NCBI RefSeq assembly: GCF_000006565.2
Contig: NC_031480.1
Location: 3,445,529 to 3,509,528 of the forward strand
From: Toxoplasma gondii ME49
Lineage: Eukaryota; Apicomplexa; Conoidasida; Eucoccidiorida; Sarcocystidae
Direction: 5' to 3'
DNA length: 64,000 nucleotides
The notes below the pieces were generated by a model. That model saw only the letters and a list, made by a program, of their open reading frames with translations, was not told the origin of the DNA and made no database searches. Positions 20,501 to 31,977 of the stretch are shown in pieces. Position 1 is the first letter of the stretch; every line of letters begins with the position of its first letter. Made by a program: the position numbers and the translations under genes.

Positions 20501-23396
20501 CACAGGAAGCAGAGACTCACTTTGTCCTTCAGATCACGTGCATACTGAAGGAGAACGTCGACATACTCCTGGTAGTCGCTTGTCTTATCATCATGCAGAA
20601 TGGTAGCAAGGGCCTTTGTTTTTGCAAGATTATCAACATCTGAAAACAAAAGATGACTGAGCTAGCCAACCAGTAAGGCTGCGAAAACACCGCTCGGAAG
20701 TGTTTTCTCTTCAGAGAGACGTGGGCGACTCCTTTGCTGTCGTTCAAGCGCCCGAAGAGCGTGGCTCAGTTGTCCCATCAAACTCGAATAGTTTTTCGGT
20801 CAGAGAAGTCACCTCATCCCTTCTTAATGGCTGCATAGCGGTGGAGTCCGCCCTTTCCCAGAGTTCGGCAACGCGCAATTCGATTGTAGAACGTAGTCTC
20901 TGCGAGCCCACGAGATATGGAGAAATGACTTTGCTTTACCAGGTGGCAGTCACCAATGCCTCTGACTATGACTGAAGTGATACGAAGGGGAATTCTTCGT
21001 GAAACATTCTTTTAACCCGTCGATTCCTTCTGAGAAATCAGGAAAACCGCGCTTCTCGTATGCACTGATCAAGTGGCTTTAATTGAATCTGCTTGCGCTC
21101 ACACTCGTCCGTGTCGGGATAGATTGTCCTATCGAATGCCGCGTAGATGCTGCGTTTGATCTCGTTTTTGGACCACTTTTGCGCGGCGTAGTCGATGATA
21201 TCTTCGTCTTCATACAGATCGTAAGGCTGTGAGAGGGAAAGAGACGGATCAAAACCGGGGAAAAGCGACTTTTTAACCTCACGCAGCAGCAAACCGCCTC
21301 ACCATCCCGACAACAGGAAACTGAAATTCTAATAATCAGGCTCGTCAGGTCGAACTGCCAAAGCAAGATCACGGTTGTATACTCCTGCGTTCTGAACGGC
21401 CTCTTACTAGCTTTGCTTTGTAGATCTCGATCTTGCTTTTCTTAAAATCTGCTACGGGTATGAAGTGGAAGAGTGTTCCACGCATCGCGTCACCTTCATG
21501 AGCTATGGCCTTGATCAATTTGTCCTTCGGGCTGCCTGGGACAGTGTATGAGATCACGGTTGTGAAGGGCGAATTCGCTGCTGCTTTTTTGAGGATCCTC
21601 TCTTCATCGTCCACTGACATCGGGGCTTTCTGCTGGCGCCGAACTGCCGCCAAATCCCTGTAGAACGATCCATCTTGCCGCCTCAGCTGAAGTCAGGTCA
21701 CAGAGAAAACATCTCACAGTTCCATCATTGCATGTGACTAGACTTAGAAAGACATTTTAAATGCTCATCACTCGACTACAGAGGCGGTGGTCTGCGCGCA
21801 GGACCGGCGCTTTTCCCATCTTCCCGCTGTTTTTCGTTGCCACGATTGTTCCGAATCCACGTACGATATCGTCGGACACACAAGACAAGGTTTCGAAAGC
21901 AGTGGGCGCTGGAGAATAGTGCAAAACTTGATGTTCGACTCCAAAACCAACAGTGGATTCGCTACCACCGCACTCACAGCCACAGAGTCCATCGTGTTTG
22001 CGAGAGTCCTACTGCTGCTTGCTCTGCTGCACAGCCTGCGTAGAGCCTCGGAAAACAGAGTTCGTCGAAATTTCACTTATACCACAGGACAACGTATTTC
22101 ATTTAGGCGGTAGCGGAAAAGAAACGCAAGGGAGCAGATTAGCGAAAATGTAGCATCTGTGGACCTCTGTCGCTTCAAACTCCCTACCCAATCGAAAACC
22201 CGGTTCGCTCTCAGCTTTCCACGGTACTGTTCTGGTACACTCTTTGATCCTTCTGCATAGAAAACGAGGGCGGGAACTTGTGTGACATCTTGATCTTCCG
22301 CAAGCTCCGGGTGTTTTGACACATCCACTTGCGCCAGGGATGTAGAAAAGAAGTACTTCACCAATCCGCGGTTGATGTCCTCAATTTCGGGACCGGTAGC
22401 CTTGCACTTGGCGCACCTGGGACATCACACGATATACGTTCCGTCGTACTAGACAATGCTAATGGAATACAGAACAGTTGCAGAGGATATGGCAACGTTT
22501 TTGTACCAGTCTCTATCGGGTGTCCGGAAATCATCTTCTCGAAGATGAACACCCCGTATTTTTTTTCGGTAGTACACTGTGACGGCAAAGTAACCACCTG
22601 TTCACAGAGCCTCGCTCTGGGAGTTAATCATGCTTTTATTCAACGGAAGACAGAAGATCGATATTGTGGTTATGCCCTTGTGTTTCGGATGTCTGTTCCG
22701 TACAACTCAAAAGCGGCTGCTGTGTATGGTTCCAGTTCAGCAAAAATCCACCCGCAACTAGGCAGCTGCAGCGAAAATGTGTCTCCCTAGCGCTCTTTCA
22801 CTTGAGCGGTGGACGCGTTTCTTGGCACGACTCGTGCAAATGCGTCTACAGAAAAAAATGAAATTTTAGGTGAATGTTCTTTTGCCCCTCCGACGGTGCC
22901 TGTCTGCAGATGCAGAAGTCGACCCTGTGTTTCGATGGATCGGTAATCTCGAGAATAAAATCTGCACTGTTGTGCCCAAGAGCACATATAAATACCTTTC
23001 GTCGCCGTAGAAGTAAACGAGAACCTGACCACGTTCGTCTAAGAAGGAGGAGAACGAGGCTTTGTCCAGTTGAGGTATTGGAGGAGCGTATGATGCTGGA
23101 CTGCCTGCTGTCTTCGTGTTGTCTGAAAGGAGTTTCTTATCTGGATAGATCACCTTTCCTGTTACTGGGTCACGTACTGCATGCAAGACACGTTTCCGCT
23201 TCACGGCTGCCTCGGCCACAAAAACCCTGAGTTGCCACGGAATGGCAAAGGTATCGCTAGCGGACCTGATATCCAGGCCATGAAAGGTGACAGTCAAGCC
23301 AGTAAAACATGCTACCAGTAGAAACCTAAAATTCACAAAGCGCTGTCGCGACCTGCCGGGCAGGACGCTTGCGACTGCTTTAAATTGCCCAGTCAT
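17538..23396 (-). CDS. Multi-thioredoxin-fold PDI-like secretory protein (nine exons, about 625 aa)
   Basis: Exons on the minus strand are 22996-23396, 22188-22416, 21408-21686, 21103-21226, 20521-20639, 19830-20062, 19237-19416, 18028-18227 and 17538-17650. All phases agree and the sum is 626 codons. Residues 20-40 are a hydrophobic signal or signal-anchor. Thioredoxin domain 1 follows (QVLVYFYGDER, then CAKC at 135-138, then AQVDVSKHPELA and VPALVFYAEG). Two redox-silent PDI b-type domains come next; the second includes VFTFANQRDAKE and ends with the PDI-like FFENFTNKRL. The C-terminal fold has KWIFVLYYDE, DIILARYPSD, PMLIAYPPDG and EDLVVEFMKGE, but only a single cysteine (ACRW) near its active site. 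The protein ends RWKRAEL. An upstream in-frame ATG at 23492 would add 32 residues. It is probably an ER or endomembrane redox chaperone; apicoplast-associated thioredoxin-like proteins are an alternative. The exact paralogue is not assigned. Confidence 0.8.
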
Positions 23397-26300
23397 TGCA
23401 AAACGCAACAAGCAAAGTAAGAAACCACGAGCAAAATAATTTGTGTGAGGGATGAGAGGTGTCCATCGGCAGGACAGAAGTCCGCTACACATACCACTGT
23501 AAGGTTCTCTGTCAGTGTGTTTCTACTATGCCAAACGTGTTCTTTTCAGTGTGGTGTGGTGCGTTTCGCTCGGTCTGCCTCAACAGAATGGATTTTTGCC
23601 TGGCGCACTAATGAACCAGAAAGGTGCTGGCAGATAAAGGGTAATTCTTGCAGTTTATGCGCGAAAAACCGTCGGTCCCTAACAGGAAGGACATACGCAA
23701 GCAAACATGTCGATTTGTGGCCAATAAAACTAGTGACACGACAGCTCTCCGGAGTAAAAGAATTTAGGCAGCCCCGAAAACGCACTATATATGCGATCGA
23801 TCTGTTTGCCGAGCCGAGTCTCAGCATGCGCCGTTGTCCGCGACCCTGTGACTCAACCGAAACTAGCAGATGCAACAAGAAACGACTCCTTCGATTATTC
23901 GGGATGCTTTTTAAAGCTAGCTGAAGGACGTTCGAGCTTTTTAGGGTATTTCCTCATGGTGTTGAGCCCGTCCCCTTAAAGCACTCTACACAGGTTGTGC
24001 GGGTAACACCCACGAGCGTGTGACGATCACAGGAGTTACTTCATCTTGCGTGTTCTGCCACAGCACCGACATACAAAGGTTCTGCCACAGGAGAGGACGC
24101 AAATACCACGAACTGCGTCGAGCGCCAGGAACACTCTTCTATCTTGCGCGTCTCTACACCTTCGGGAGGACACAAATTCTGTTCGAGCCTTCAACTACGT
24201 TTGCCGCCCACGAAACTACGCTTCATGACGTTGTGTTGCCACCACTTTTCGCTGGCTCATAGGTAAACAAGAGGGAATTTTACGTTTTCTGGAGACTTCG
24301 CACAGTTTGCTGCTTTCAGTGGGACCTTCTAGTTGTACGGGTGTTACGCATCTGTTCAGAGTCTGGTAACGTTACGGTGCTGGTAGAAGACCTGCGACGG
24401 TTTCTATGTGTCAGACAGCCGTGTCGTCGCATTCTGAAACCATCCGTTTGCTTGGTGCCCCCAGAATATGCGTCCGTGCAGCGTGCACCAGGTAACTTCA
24501 GCAGGAAGTGTCACGCGATTGGTAGCACTGACCACTGCGAACGAGGATCGCCATTAGTTAGCATGTTCCATCTGTCGTCACTGCCTGTTTCCGACGGCTG
24601 GTGTGCATTACTGGAGGCAAAAAACACCGAAAAGGTGGGGAATGCCGTGTAAATGTTCCAGCTTACAGGGAGCCGCTCTGAGCAAGAAACCCAAGGGCGC
24701 CCTCTCCGTAGACGGGACGTAGTACGCTTGAAAAAGGTGCGAATCGGCCTCCGCAAAGATGTTACAGAAACTGAAGTTTTGCCTTTTCCCTGAGAAAACA
24801 GTTATCTAAGATCGGAAGTACTGCGTTCTATCGCTCTTCAAATGAACTACCACATTGCCAGAGCATACCAAAAGTTCAGCAGTTGACTAACGATTGCCTT
24901 GTTTGAAGAATGCGGCGCTCCCTTGTGGACGTCGTGATATCTAGTTTGCAGCTCTTCAACATCGCAAAGCCATGTAACAATTGTACAAGATTACATTACA
25001 CGGTAAACCGGGGCAGGACCAGAAGTACAAATGCGTGACAACGATGCTGTCAATGAAAAAGCCGCGTCATAAATCGACTCGTTTTTTGAAGAAGCGTCGT
25101 CTAGATGCCGATGACGCCCAACCCGGAACCGCAACAGGAATCATAAGACACTCTCATAAACTCTTACTCGAGACCACGGAGAGTTATCGGTTATCGCCTT
25201 CCTACTCAATTTCTCCGTGTATGTTCGTACCAAACGCATTTGCTTGTCAAAACATTCTTGCTGTCTCACGGACAGCCATTTCGCAGAGGTCGTGACTGGC
25301 AGACGACTCTCTACACACCTTGTGCCGTTCTAGCTACGGAAATCTCATGCACCCTCGTAACCAACACGTTGACGTCGCAAATGATGAACACTTTTCCTGG
25401 TCACGCGTCGGAGTATTTCGGCTAAATGCGAGCCAAACATGCGAATTCTAGGTTTTCCGTCAAATATATGAGGAAGAAGGGCCTTGATAGTCCCGCGGCA
25501 GACTCTCAAGACCTAGAGTTGTAGACTCTACGAGAGAACTGACCTGACCCGTTCTGCAGTTCGATCGTGCGCGCTTCCGTTGTACATAAGACATGGCACC
25601 CGGCGCGGTTATGCTGTGAACCATCTTAATTCTGCAGGTTTTGTCACGTACAAGTCACTTGTTCAAGATGCGCGTGGCGAGCTCCGCGAGGTTATGCGAT
25701 TCACTTCGTTTAACGCCAATTTTACCAGCACAGTGGATCTATATCGTTACTGCCGACAGCGCTAGAAAAGTGGAGTTTTGCAGCCATGGAGAACCACTTC
25801 GTTGTGATTGCTGTACACCAACCCATCGTACGATATCAAAATTGCTCCACATCGATTATGCTCCAGTTGTAACTTACCGTTTAATTTATTTTCCATTCGC
25901 ATTAACAGAGAGATAAATTGCTACGTGAATGCTAGTGTGATCAGTACCATTGTACTGGGTAATAAGCAACGCTAGCGTTGTCTTTATCGATGATACACAA
26001 TGGCCCTGAATCATCGTGTCGACCGTCGCCACCTTGTGAATTCGAAGTAACTGACGTTATATGAGACACATGGACTTTTTTCTGACACCACCAGGCGCTA
26101 GGCAATCCTCATCAACACGTTTCTGTAAGCACACCGAGCACACCCCAACGCTTTCCTGCACAGTGTTGCATTGTACTGCAGTCCGCAAACAGGAATTCGT
26201 ATCACACTTCCTCTTCGCAAACAGCAGATTCCGAGTGTTGCTGGCAGACAGCTGGAATCTTTACAAAGTCACGCCGGCAAGCATGCCCTTCGATACCGCT

Positions 26301-27232
26301 CTACTCCGTTTTGATCAAAAGCACACGGGTTTCTCCCGTGTTGTCTTTTCGAAATCCGAAGTATCCACCGCAGAGAAGTCGTATACTCGACAACACACAA
26401 GCATAACGTCTGCGCTTTTTTAATTTGCATGCGCGCGTTGAACGTATGCCTTGTCCGCTATACTGTTCAACCTGGGAATTTGAAGATTACAGTCTTTCCC
26501 ACTCTTCTTTAGTCGCTTCGCCACTTTGGCCGATTTTCACTTCTCCCCTACTTGGATCGGTTTGTTTCCCTTTCGTAGAACACTGCAGACACTCACGATC
26601 TGCGATCTTTCTCCGCAAGCGCTGCGCGAATCCCGCCTCGACTCAACGCGTTTCCCTGAACCTGCGACTCACCTCTCTCCTGGCAGCCTCGTTCACTTTC
26701 TTGGCTTCTACACACGCGCCAGTTTTTTCATTCGTATCTGAATTTTCCTCTGCGGCCCGTGGCTTTCTTCGGTTAACGGCTCATCTTCCTCACCACCTGC
26801 ACTGCAGTCTTTCGACTCCTTGTCTCCGCCGCGGTCAAACTCGCTTTTTTTTCTGCGCGCTTTTTGGTGTCCTGTGGCGAACGTTGGCGTCGTTTCCCGT
26901 TGAAACTTCAGTTTTCTGTCTCCAGCCACACAGTTTGACGCGTTTGCGGCGCTTCCAGCTGCCGATTTCTGCGGGGTCTGCTGCCTGCACGGCGTCCGGC
27001 TGCGTGCTTTCTCGGAGGGCAGTCTGCCGGGTGAAAACGACCAACGGCAGAAACCGACTCCGGCAAGACGAACGCCCTAGCTAGTTGCTGAAGAAGCTCG
27101 CGTCCCCGCAAGTCTGCTGTACACCGGCGGCCGCAACAGCCAGTCTCGGCGTCTCTCCGTATCACCGTATCAACCGAACACTCTGGAGCTTCTCGACTTG
27201 AAAGGCGAACTCTTGGAATTCTCTTCACGAAA
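23397..27232. other. Long divergent intergenic region, PDI-like gene to RPE
   Basis: About 3.8 kb between two divergent start codons, with no recognisable gene. Short open frames lack domains and good starts. It holds copy 2 of the 31-bp repeat (25929-25959), a 14-bp perfect palindrome CAACGCTAGCGTTG at 25967-25980, and a TGCATGC motif at 26426-26432. The 26425-27232 part is pyrimidine-rich and probably the RPE 5' UTR. Confidence 0.5.
25929..25959. repeat. Copy 2 of a 31-bp dispersed repeat with internal hairpin
   Basis: 28 of 31 positions match 11958-11988. The stem CAGTAC / GTACTG (25942-25957) is intact while the loop differs (CATT against CGTC). It is followed by a separate perfect palindrome at 25967-25980. 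Confidence 0.75.
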
Positions 27233-30200
27233 ATGTCTTCACAGCTAAAACCTATCATCTGCCCCTCGGTCCTCGCTAGTGACCTTTCTTCCCTTGCGTC
27301 AGACGCCAAGAGAATGGTCGACGCAGGATGCGACTGGCTTCACCTGGACATCATGGTGAGACCGACTTCAGCGCCAATCTCAAAGACACGCGCCCTCCCA
27401 ATGTTTCTGGCACTTATCCAGAACCTTCTGTGACAACTACACCACACATGCTGGCCAACGCAAAACTCTAGACATAGATACACACCCGTATGCATGTAAA
27501 TACGCATGTACGTGTTCATGCCCATGTGCGTCTCTATGCTGCAAACATGTATGACTATATTTATATATATATATATATATATTTATTTATTTATATATAT
27601 TTATATATATTTATATATATATTTATATATTTATATACACATATATATATATATATATATATAAGGTATGCTGCGCGTGTTCGTCTATCGTTTGCGGTGG
27701 GGTTTGTGTATTTCCCCGTGTTTGCTGAGTAAAGTGTACATGTGCGCATTTGCGGCGTTTGTTTCGTGGATGTTTGGAGTCCGCACTTGTTTTTTCCTTT
27801 TGGCTTTTCTTTTGCAGGACGGGTATGCGCGGAGAAGTTCTGTGAATTCTCCGTTTTTGGATTTCCTCGCGTCAGGGGCTTTTCCAGAAGAAGGCAAATC
27901 TTTCATTGTGGTCCTTCAATCTCGTCTTTTTTTTCCTTGTCAAAAGTCGGCTTCCAGCTAGGACTGTTAGAGTTGCACTTTGAGTTCTTCCACGTTTCTC
28001 GTTGCCTGCGCTGGCTCTCCCTGGGCGCCTCTTTTTTACAAGAAAGTCTCCTCTTCCGTCTCACACGGCTCTCTGTCAGTAACCTCGACACCACCCTTCA
28101 CCCGGCATCCGTGCTCTCTTCTGCTGGTCATTTTCTCGCTTTTTCTCTCTCCGTCTCTCTCAAGGAGCCGCTTCGGTTTCTTCTTCCCTCCTCTGCGTCG
28201 CTCTCGCGGTGTATATGGGAGTCCAAGCCGAGCTGCAGCACCCTGTTTCTGGCCCTGCTCTTTCTTCTTTGTTTTTCGTGCTCTGTGGAGCACCGCACCG
28301 TGTGTCTCTCTCTGTCGGTCCCGGTCTTTGCTTCAGCGCTCTCTGTTTCGCACCTCCCTCTTTCTCTGTCTCCTTTCGCGTTCTGTTCACTCGTGCGAAC
28401 GCGCGCGCCCTGTCTGCTCGAGCTCGCCTCGCGGCTCTGTCGCTGTGTTTTCAGGCACTTTGTACCGAATATTTCGTTCGGCCCCGGCGTGGTGAAGGCT
28501 CTTCGCGGCCATCTGAAGTCGGCTTTTTTCGACGTCCACCTGATGGTTTCCGAACCTGAAAAGTGGATTCAGCCGTTTGCGGATGCGGGTGCGAATTCGA
28601 TCACTTTTCACTGGGAGTCTGTGGGCGGAGATCTGCAGAGAGCCGCTGAACTCGCCAAGCGGATTCAAGCGCGAGGCATCAAGGCAGGACTCGCCATCAA
28701 ACCTGCAACCAAGTTCGAAGACCTCGGCGAAGCACTCGCGGGAGACAACTTCGACATGCTGCTGGTCATGACTGTCGAGCCAGGCTTCGGCGGCCAAAAA
28801 TTCATGGCGGACATGCTCCAAAAAGTCCGAACTGCTCGCTCGTTGTTCCCCAAACTCAACATTCAGGTCAGACACCGTGCACCAGGCTTCCCGTTACCTA
28901 GGCGGAGAGATCAAGAACTTACCGAAAGGGAGATGCATAGAGACAGCGATATATATATATATATATTCATATATATATGTTGATATAGGGAGAAAGAGAC
29001 GAATGGCTGGTGTCACTCGCACGAAAGAGAGAAGAGAGCTACTCAGATGCCACGATGATCATTACTCTCGTCTGTGGAGAGACATGCTTGTACCAAGGCT
29101 TCCTTTGTATCCAGTTATGTGTTTACGGACGCGTATGCACATATAAATGTATATATATATATATGGATGTATGTATGTATTTATGCATGTGTACGTACAT
29201 TTGTGCATGTGCATGAGTGTATAGGAATGCTAGGATGTCTGTTGTTTTGCTTGTCCTTGAAAGGTGGACGGAGGCCTGGACGGCGAGACGGTGAAACCTG
29301 CAGCGTCTGCGGGGGCGAATGTGATTGTCGCGGGTACGAGAAAACGAGATAAACGGACGGCGTCCGACAGAAATGTGACAAGCCTCTGAGCAGAGCGAAT
29401 AGTTCAAAAGTAGGATAAAGAAAAAGAACACACGGCTGCTGATGTCCGGCAGGACACGGCGAGCCATAGGCATGCATATCCACCATTTTCACGACAGACA
29501 CGTCTACATGTTTACTTATATATACATATATACATTTATATATATATATATATATACATATATATAACATATATACATATATATATATATATACACATAT
29601 ATATATATACATATATATATATGTATATATCTGTAGGAATGTGCGACTGCGCGTCGTCTGTCAACGAAATATTTGAGTACAAAGTATCGAATAGGACGAA
29701 CGCGTTCATGTAGAGACGTGACACTGTGGCGCAGGAACGTATTTCTTTAAAAGACTATCCTATGCATATGTGTCATTGTTGTGGACATGTTTAGATCTGT
29801 GCACTCATATATGGCTTTGTGAAAGTGGGTGGAGCGGGATGTATGGGAAGGCCGCAGGCGCGTTGAGTTACAGAAAAAGCTGTTGTTCTCTTTCGAGTTG
29901 TTTCTGCGTGCGGCTCTTGGGCTGTACCGAGCAGTTGCCCAGCATCGGAGCTCTGTACTCGAAGTCCTCGCTGGAGGACCATACGTCTCAGGTTGCTTCT
30001 TAGTGTGACATGGAGAGGTGCGTCGTTCCGCTTGGTCGCGTCCACTCCTCGTGTCGAGCCGAAGTTCCTGTGCTCGGGTGGTCTTTGCTTTCTGACAGGA
30101 ACGAGCATGTTCAAAGCGGAGAATCCGGCAGCGCTGATGACTTTTATGCGCGATGTGAGTGGAGAGGCCTTTGTTTCACTTCGGTGGCTTGTAGTAGAGC

Positions 30201-30559
30201 TGCGACGCCAGACACGCAGTTGAACTCCGTATTCGCTAGGTCGTTCGCCCTCTCATCACACCTGTCTCCTATTCGTCCTTCTCGGCTGAGATTGGCTCGT
30301 GCTCAGTGAACGAGAAACGATGCCGCTGCTCAACAGCTGCGCGCATGCACAGACTACCTCCACTTCTGTTAACGCTTGCTGCGTTTGTCGGCGACCTTTC
30401 AAATTCAAACCGTGTTGTAATTTGTACGGACGCCTTGCAAACGGACCGCGGAGCCGCCGCAGACTCACGGAACCGCGGTCCTCGTCGCTGCTCTCTCTCA
30501 CTGCACCGTCTTGTGCTCGCTTTTTTTTACAGGTGATCGCTGCATCCGATACTTTGTGA
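27233..30559 (+). CDS. RPE: Ribulose-5-phosphate 3-epimerase
   Basis: RPE interconverts ribulose 5-phosphate and xylulose 5-phosphate in the non-oxidative pentose phosphate pathway; it is a metal-dependent TIM barrel. Exons are 27233-27355, 27818-27822, 28455-28866, 29264-29333, 30099-30154 and 30533-30559, giving 230 aa, the usual family length. Motifs in order: CPSVLASDL at the N-terminus; HLDIMDGHFVPN, with the catalytic Asp39, two metal-binding residues and the second Asp created by the 5-nt exon; FDVHLMV; VEPGFGGQKF; VDGGL (Asp182, the second catalytic acid); and AGTSMF phosphate-binding residues. No targeting extension is seen, so it is probably cytosolic. The start has an ATG context of CGAAAATGTC. 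Introns carry several TA microsatellites. Confidence 0.95.
27556..27663. repeat. TA/TTTA microsatellite in RPE intron 1
   Basis: About 108 bp of TA with interspersed TTTA units, upstream of the microexon. Confidence 0.9.
27818..27822 (+). other. RPE: Predicted 5-nt microexon of RPE
   Basis: GACGG sits between a pyrimidine-rich TTTTGCAG acceptor and a GTATGC donor. Exon 1 ends ATG in phase 0 and exon 3 starts with G then CAC. Only inclusion of these 5 nt produces Met-Asp-Gly-His-Phe, an invariant part of the active-site strand. Confidence 0.85.
28950..28981. repeat. TA microsatellite in RPE intron 3
   Basis: Short TA run. Another TA/TATG run follows at about 29150-29190 in the same intron. 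Confidence 0.8.
29515..29633. repeat. TA/CATA microsatellite in RPE intron 4
   Basis: About 120 bp of TATATA with ACATA interruptions, largely self-complementary. Confidence 0.9.
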
Positions 30560-31151
30560 ACGAAACAGACTACGGAGACCGCACAGGCGCGAAAGGCGAA
30601 GATGCAGAAGTGACAAGGATATATGGCATTCAGTAAGACAGCCACCCTTGCATCCCCTCGTCGCTATAAATGCATACATTTGTATTCATATATATATATA
30701 TATATACATGTTCGCATGTAGGTATATGCATTCGCACGCTGGCGTATGTGTTTCTTTTCTCGAAAACAGTAGCGTTGCTTAGAGGGGTGGAGAGAGAGAA
30801 GATCACGAGGCATCCTGAGAACGCGTGAGGAGGCGAGAGGAAACGCCTAGCGAGAAGAGGAACGAGTAGAGGAGGGAGGGCTCCTGAGAGTGAGGAAAGA
30901 CAGAAGTCACAGGGAGAGTGAGAGGTGGCGACAGAGGTTAGAAAGAAAAGAGAACGAGAGACGAAAAGCGAACTGCAGGGGAACAGAGGGAAAGGAGAGT
31001 CGAAGGGGAAGCAAGAAGAGGCGCAGCAGACTTGACTTCGTCCCTTTTAGGCAACCAATCCGGAGAGAGTGCTCCTGCAAACTCTTTTCTCTACCAGGTT
31101 TCATCTAACACTGTCTTCCAAAGTCTGTAACCTGAACCGGCGTCTTGCTGA

Positions 31152-31165
31152 GGTGTACATACACC
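31152..31165. repeat. RGTGT-N4-ACACY palindrome (full)
   Basis: GGTGTACATACACC in the convergent intergenic region. Confidence 0.75.
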
Positions 31166-31286
31166 GCGGAAAAGTAACCGTTCCACAAGAGGTGTCCCAG
31201 AGCAACTGTCGGACGAGAGAATTTGAATGCAAAGGAAAGAAGACGTATCGCCTATCTGTGAAGCACCACACTGTAGCCACACCTGG

Positions 31287-31300
31287 AGTGTACATACACC
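31287..31300. repeat. RGTGT-N4-ACACY palindrome
   Basis: AGTGTACATACACC, the second copy in this intergenic region. Confidence 0.75.
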
Positions 31301-31442
31301 GCACGCTTGGCTTGAGCAAGCAACGGCGCGAGAACGAGAGACACGCAGCGCTGTGTCTATGATAGCACATGCATAATGTGCAGAAAAAAGGAAGACACTT
31401 CCGGAAAACTGTCCGCGCAGCTGGAGACAGGAACATCCAGAC

Positions 31443-31501
31443 ATACACATGTATATATACATATATATACATATATATACATCTATATATATATATACAT
31501 C

Positions 31502-31536
<35 letters not shown>

Positions 31537-31541
31537 TTATC
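31443..31541. repeat. TA/CATA microsatellite
   Basis: About 100 bp of TATACATATA-type sequence in the 3' flank of two converging genes. Confidence 0.9.
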
Positions 31542-31977
31542 TGCATTGCGCAGGAAGAGTAGCAGAGATGACGCTGACGACCCTTGCGTCTTCTCCAGTG
31601 GTTAAAAAAACATTTCTTCAACGCACACACACTCGAGACCCGCGAATCTCGCATCGCCTAGAGGAGCGATTTCGGGGAAATGCTTTTCCCAGTTCAGCAG
31701 AAATGCTGATGAGACGTCTCCTCAATGCCGTTCGGCCTTCTCGTTCCTGGACCTTTTTTTCTCCACTTGGTTATCCTTCCCTCTGCTCTTTTCCTCTTTC
31801 CATCCTCCCCTGTCTCCTCTCTCTCTCTCCTCTTTTGTCTTTCGCTCTCGCTTTCTTCGCCATCGCGTTCTTCGCCATCGCTTTCTTCCGTTTCTCCTGC
31901 CCGATTTCGCCAATCTCTGTCTCTGCATCGCCTTTTGCTTCTCTCGACTCTCTTTTCTCCCTTTCTCTTCGTCTGTT

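Larger units (their letters stand above)
30560..31977. other. Convergent intergenic region, RPE to the 1829-aa gene
   Basis: Two genes end here. No exon was recognised. It contains two full or near-full dispersed palindromes (31152-31165, 31287-31300) about 120 bp apart and a TA microsatellite at 31443-31541. The 30890-31030 part is purine-rich. Confidence 0.5.
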
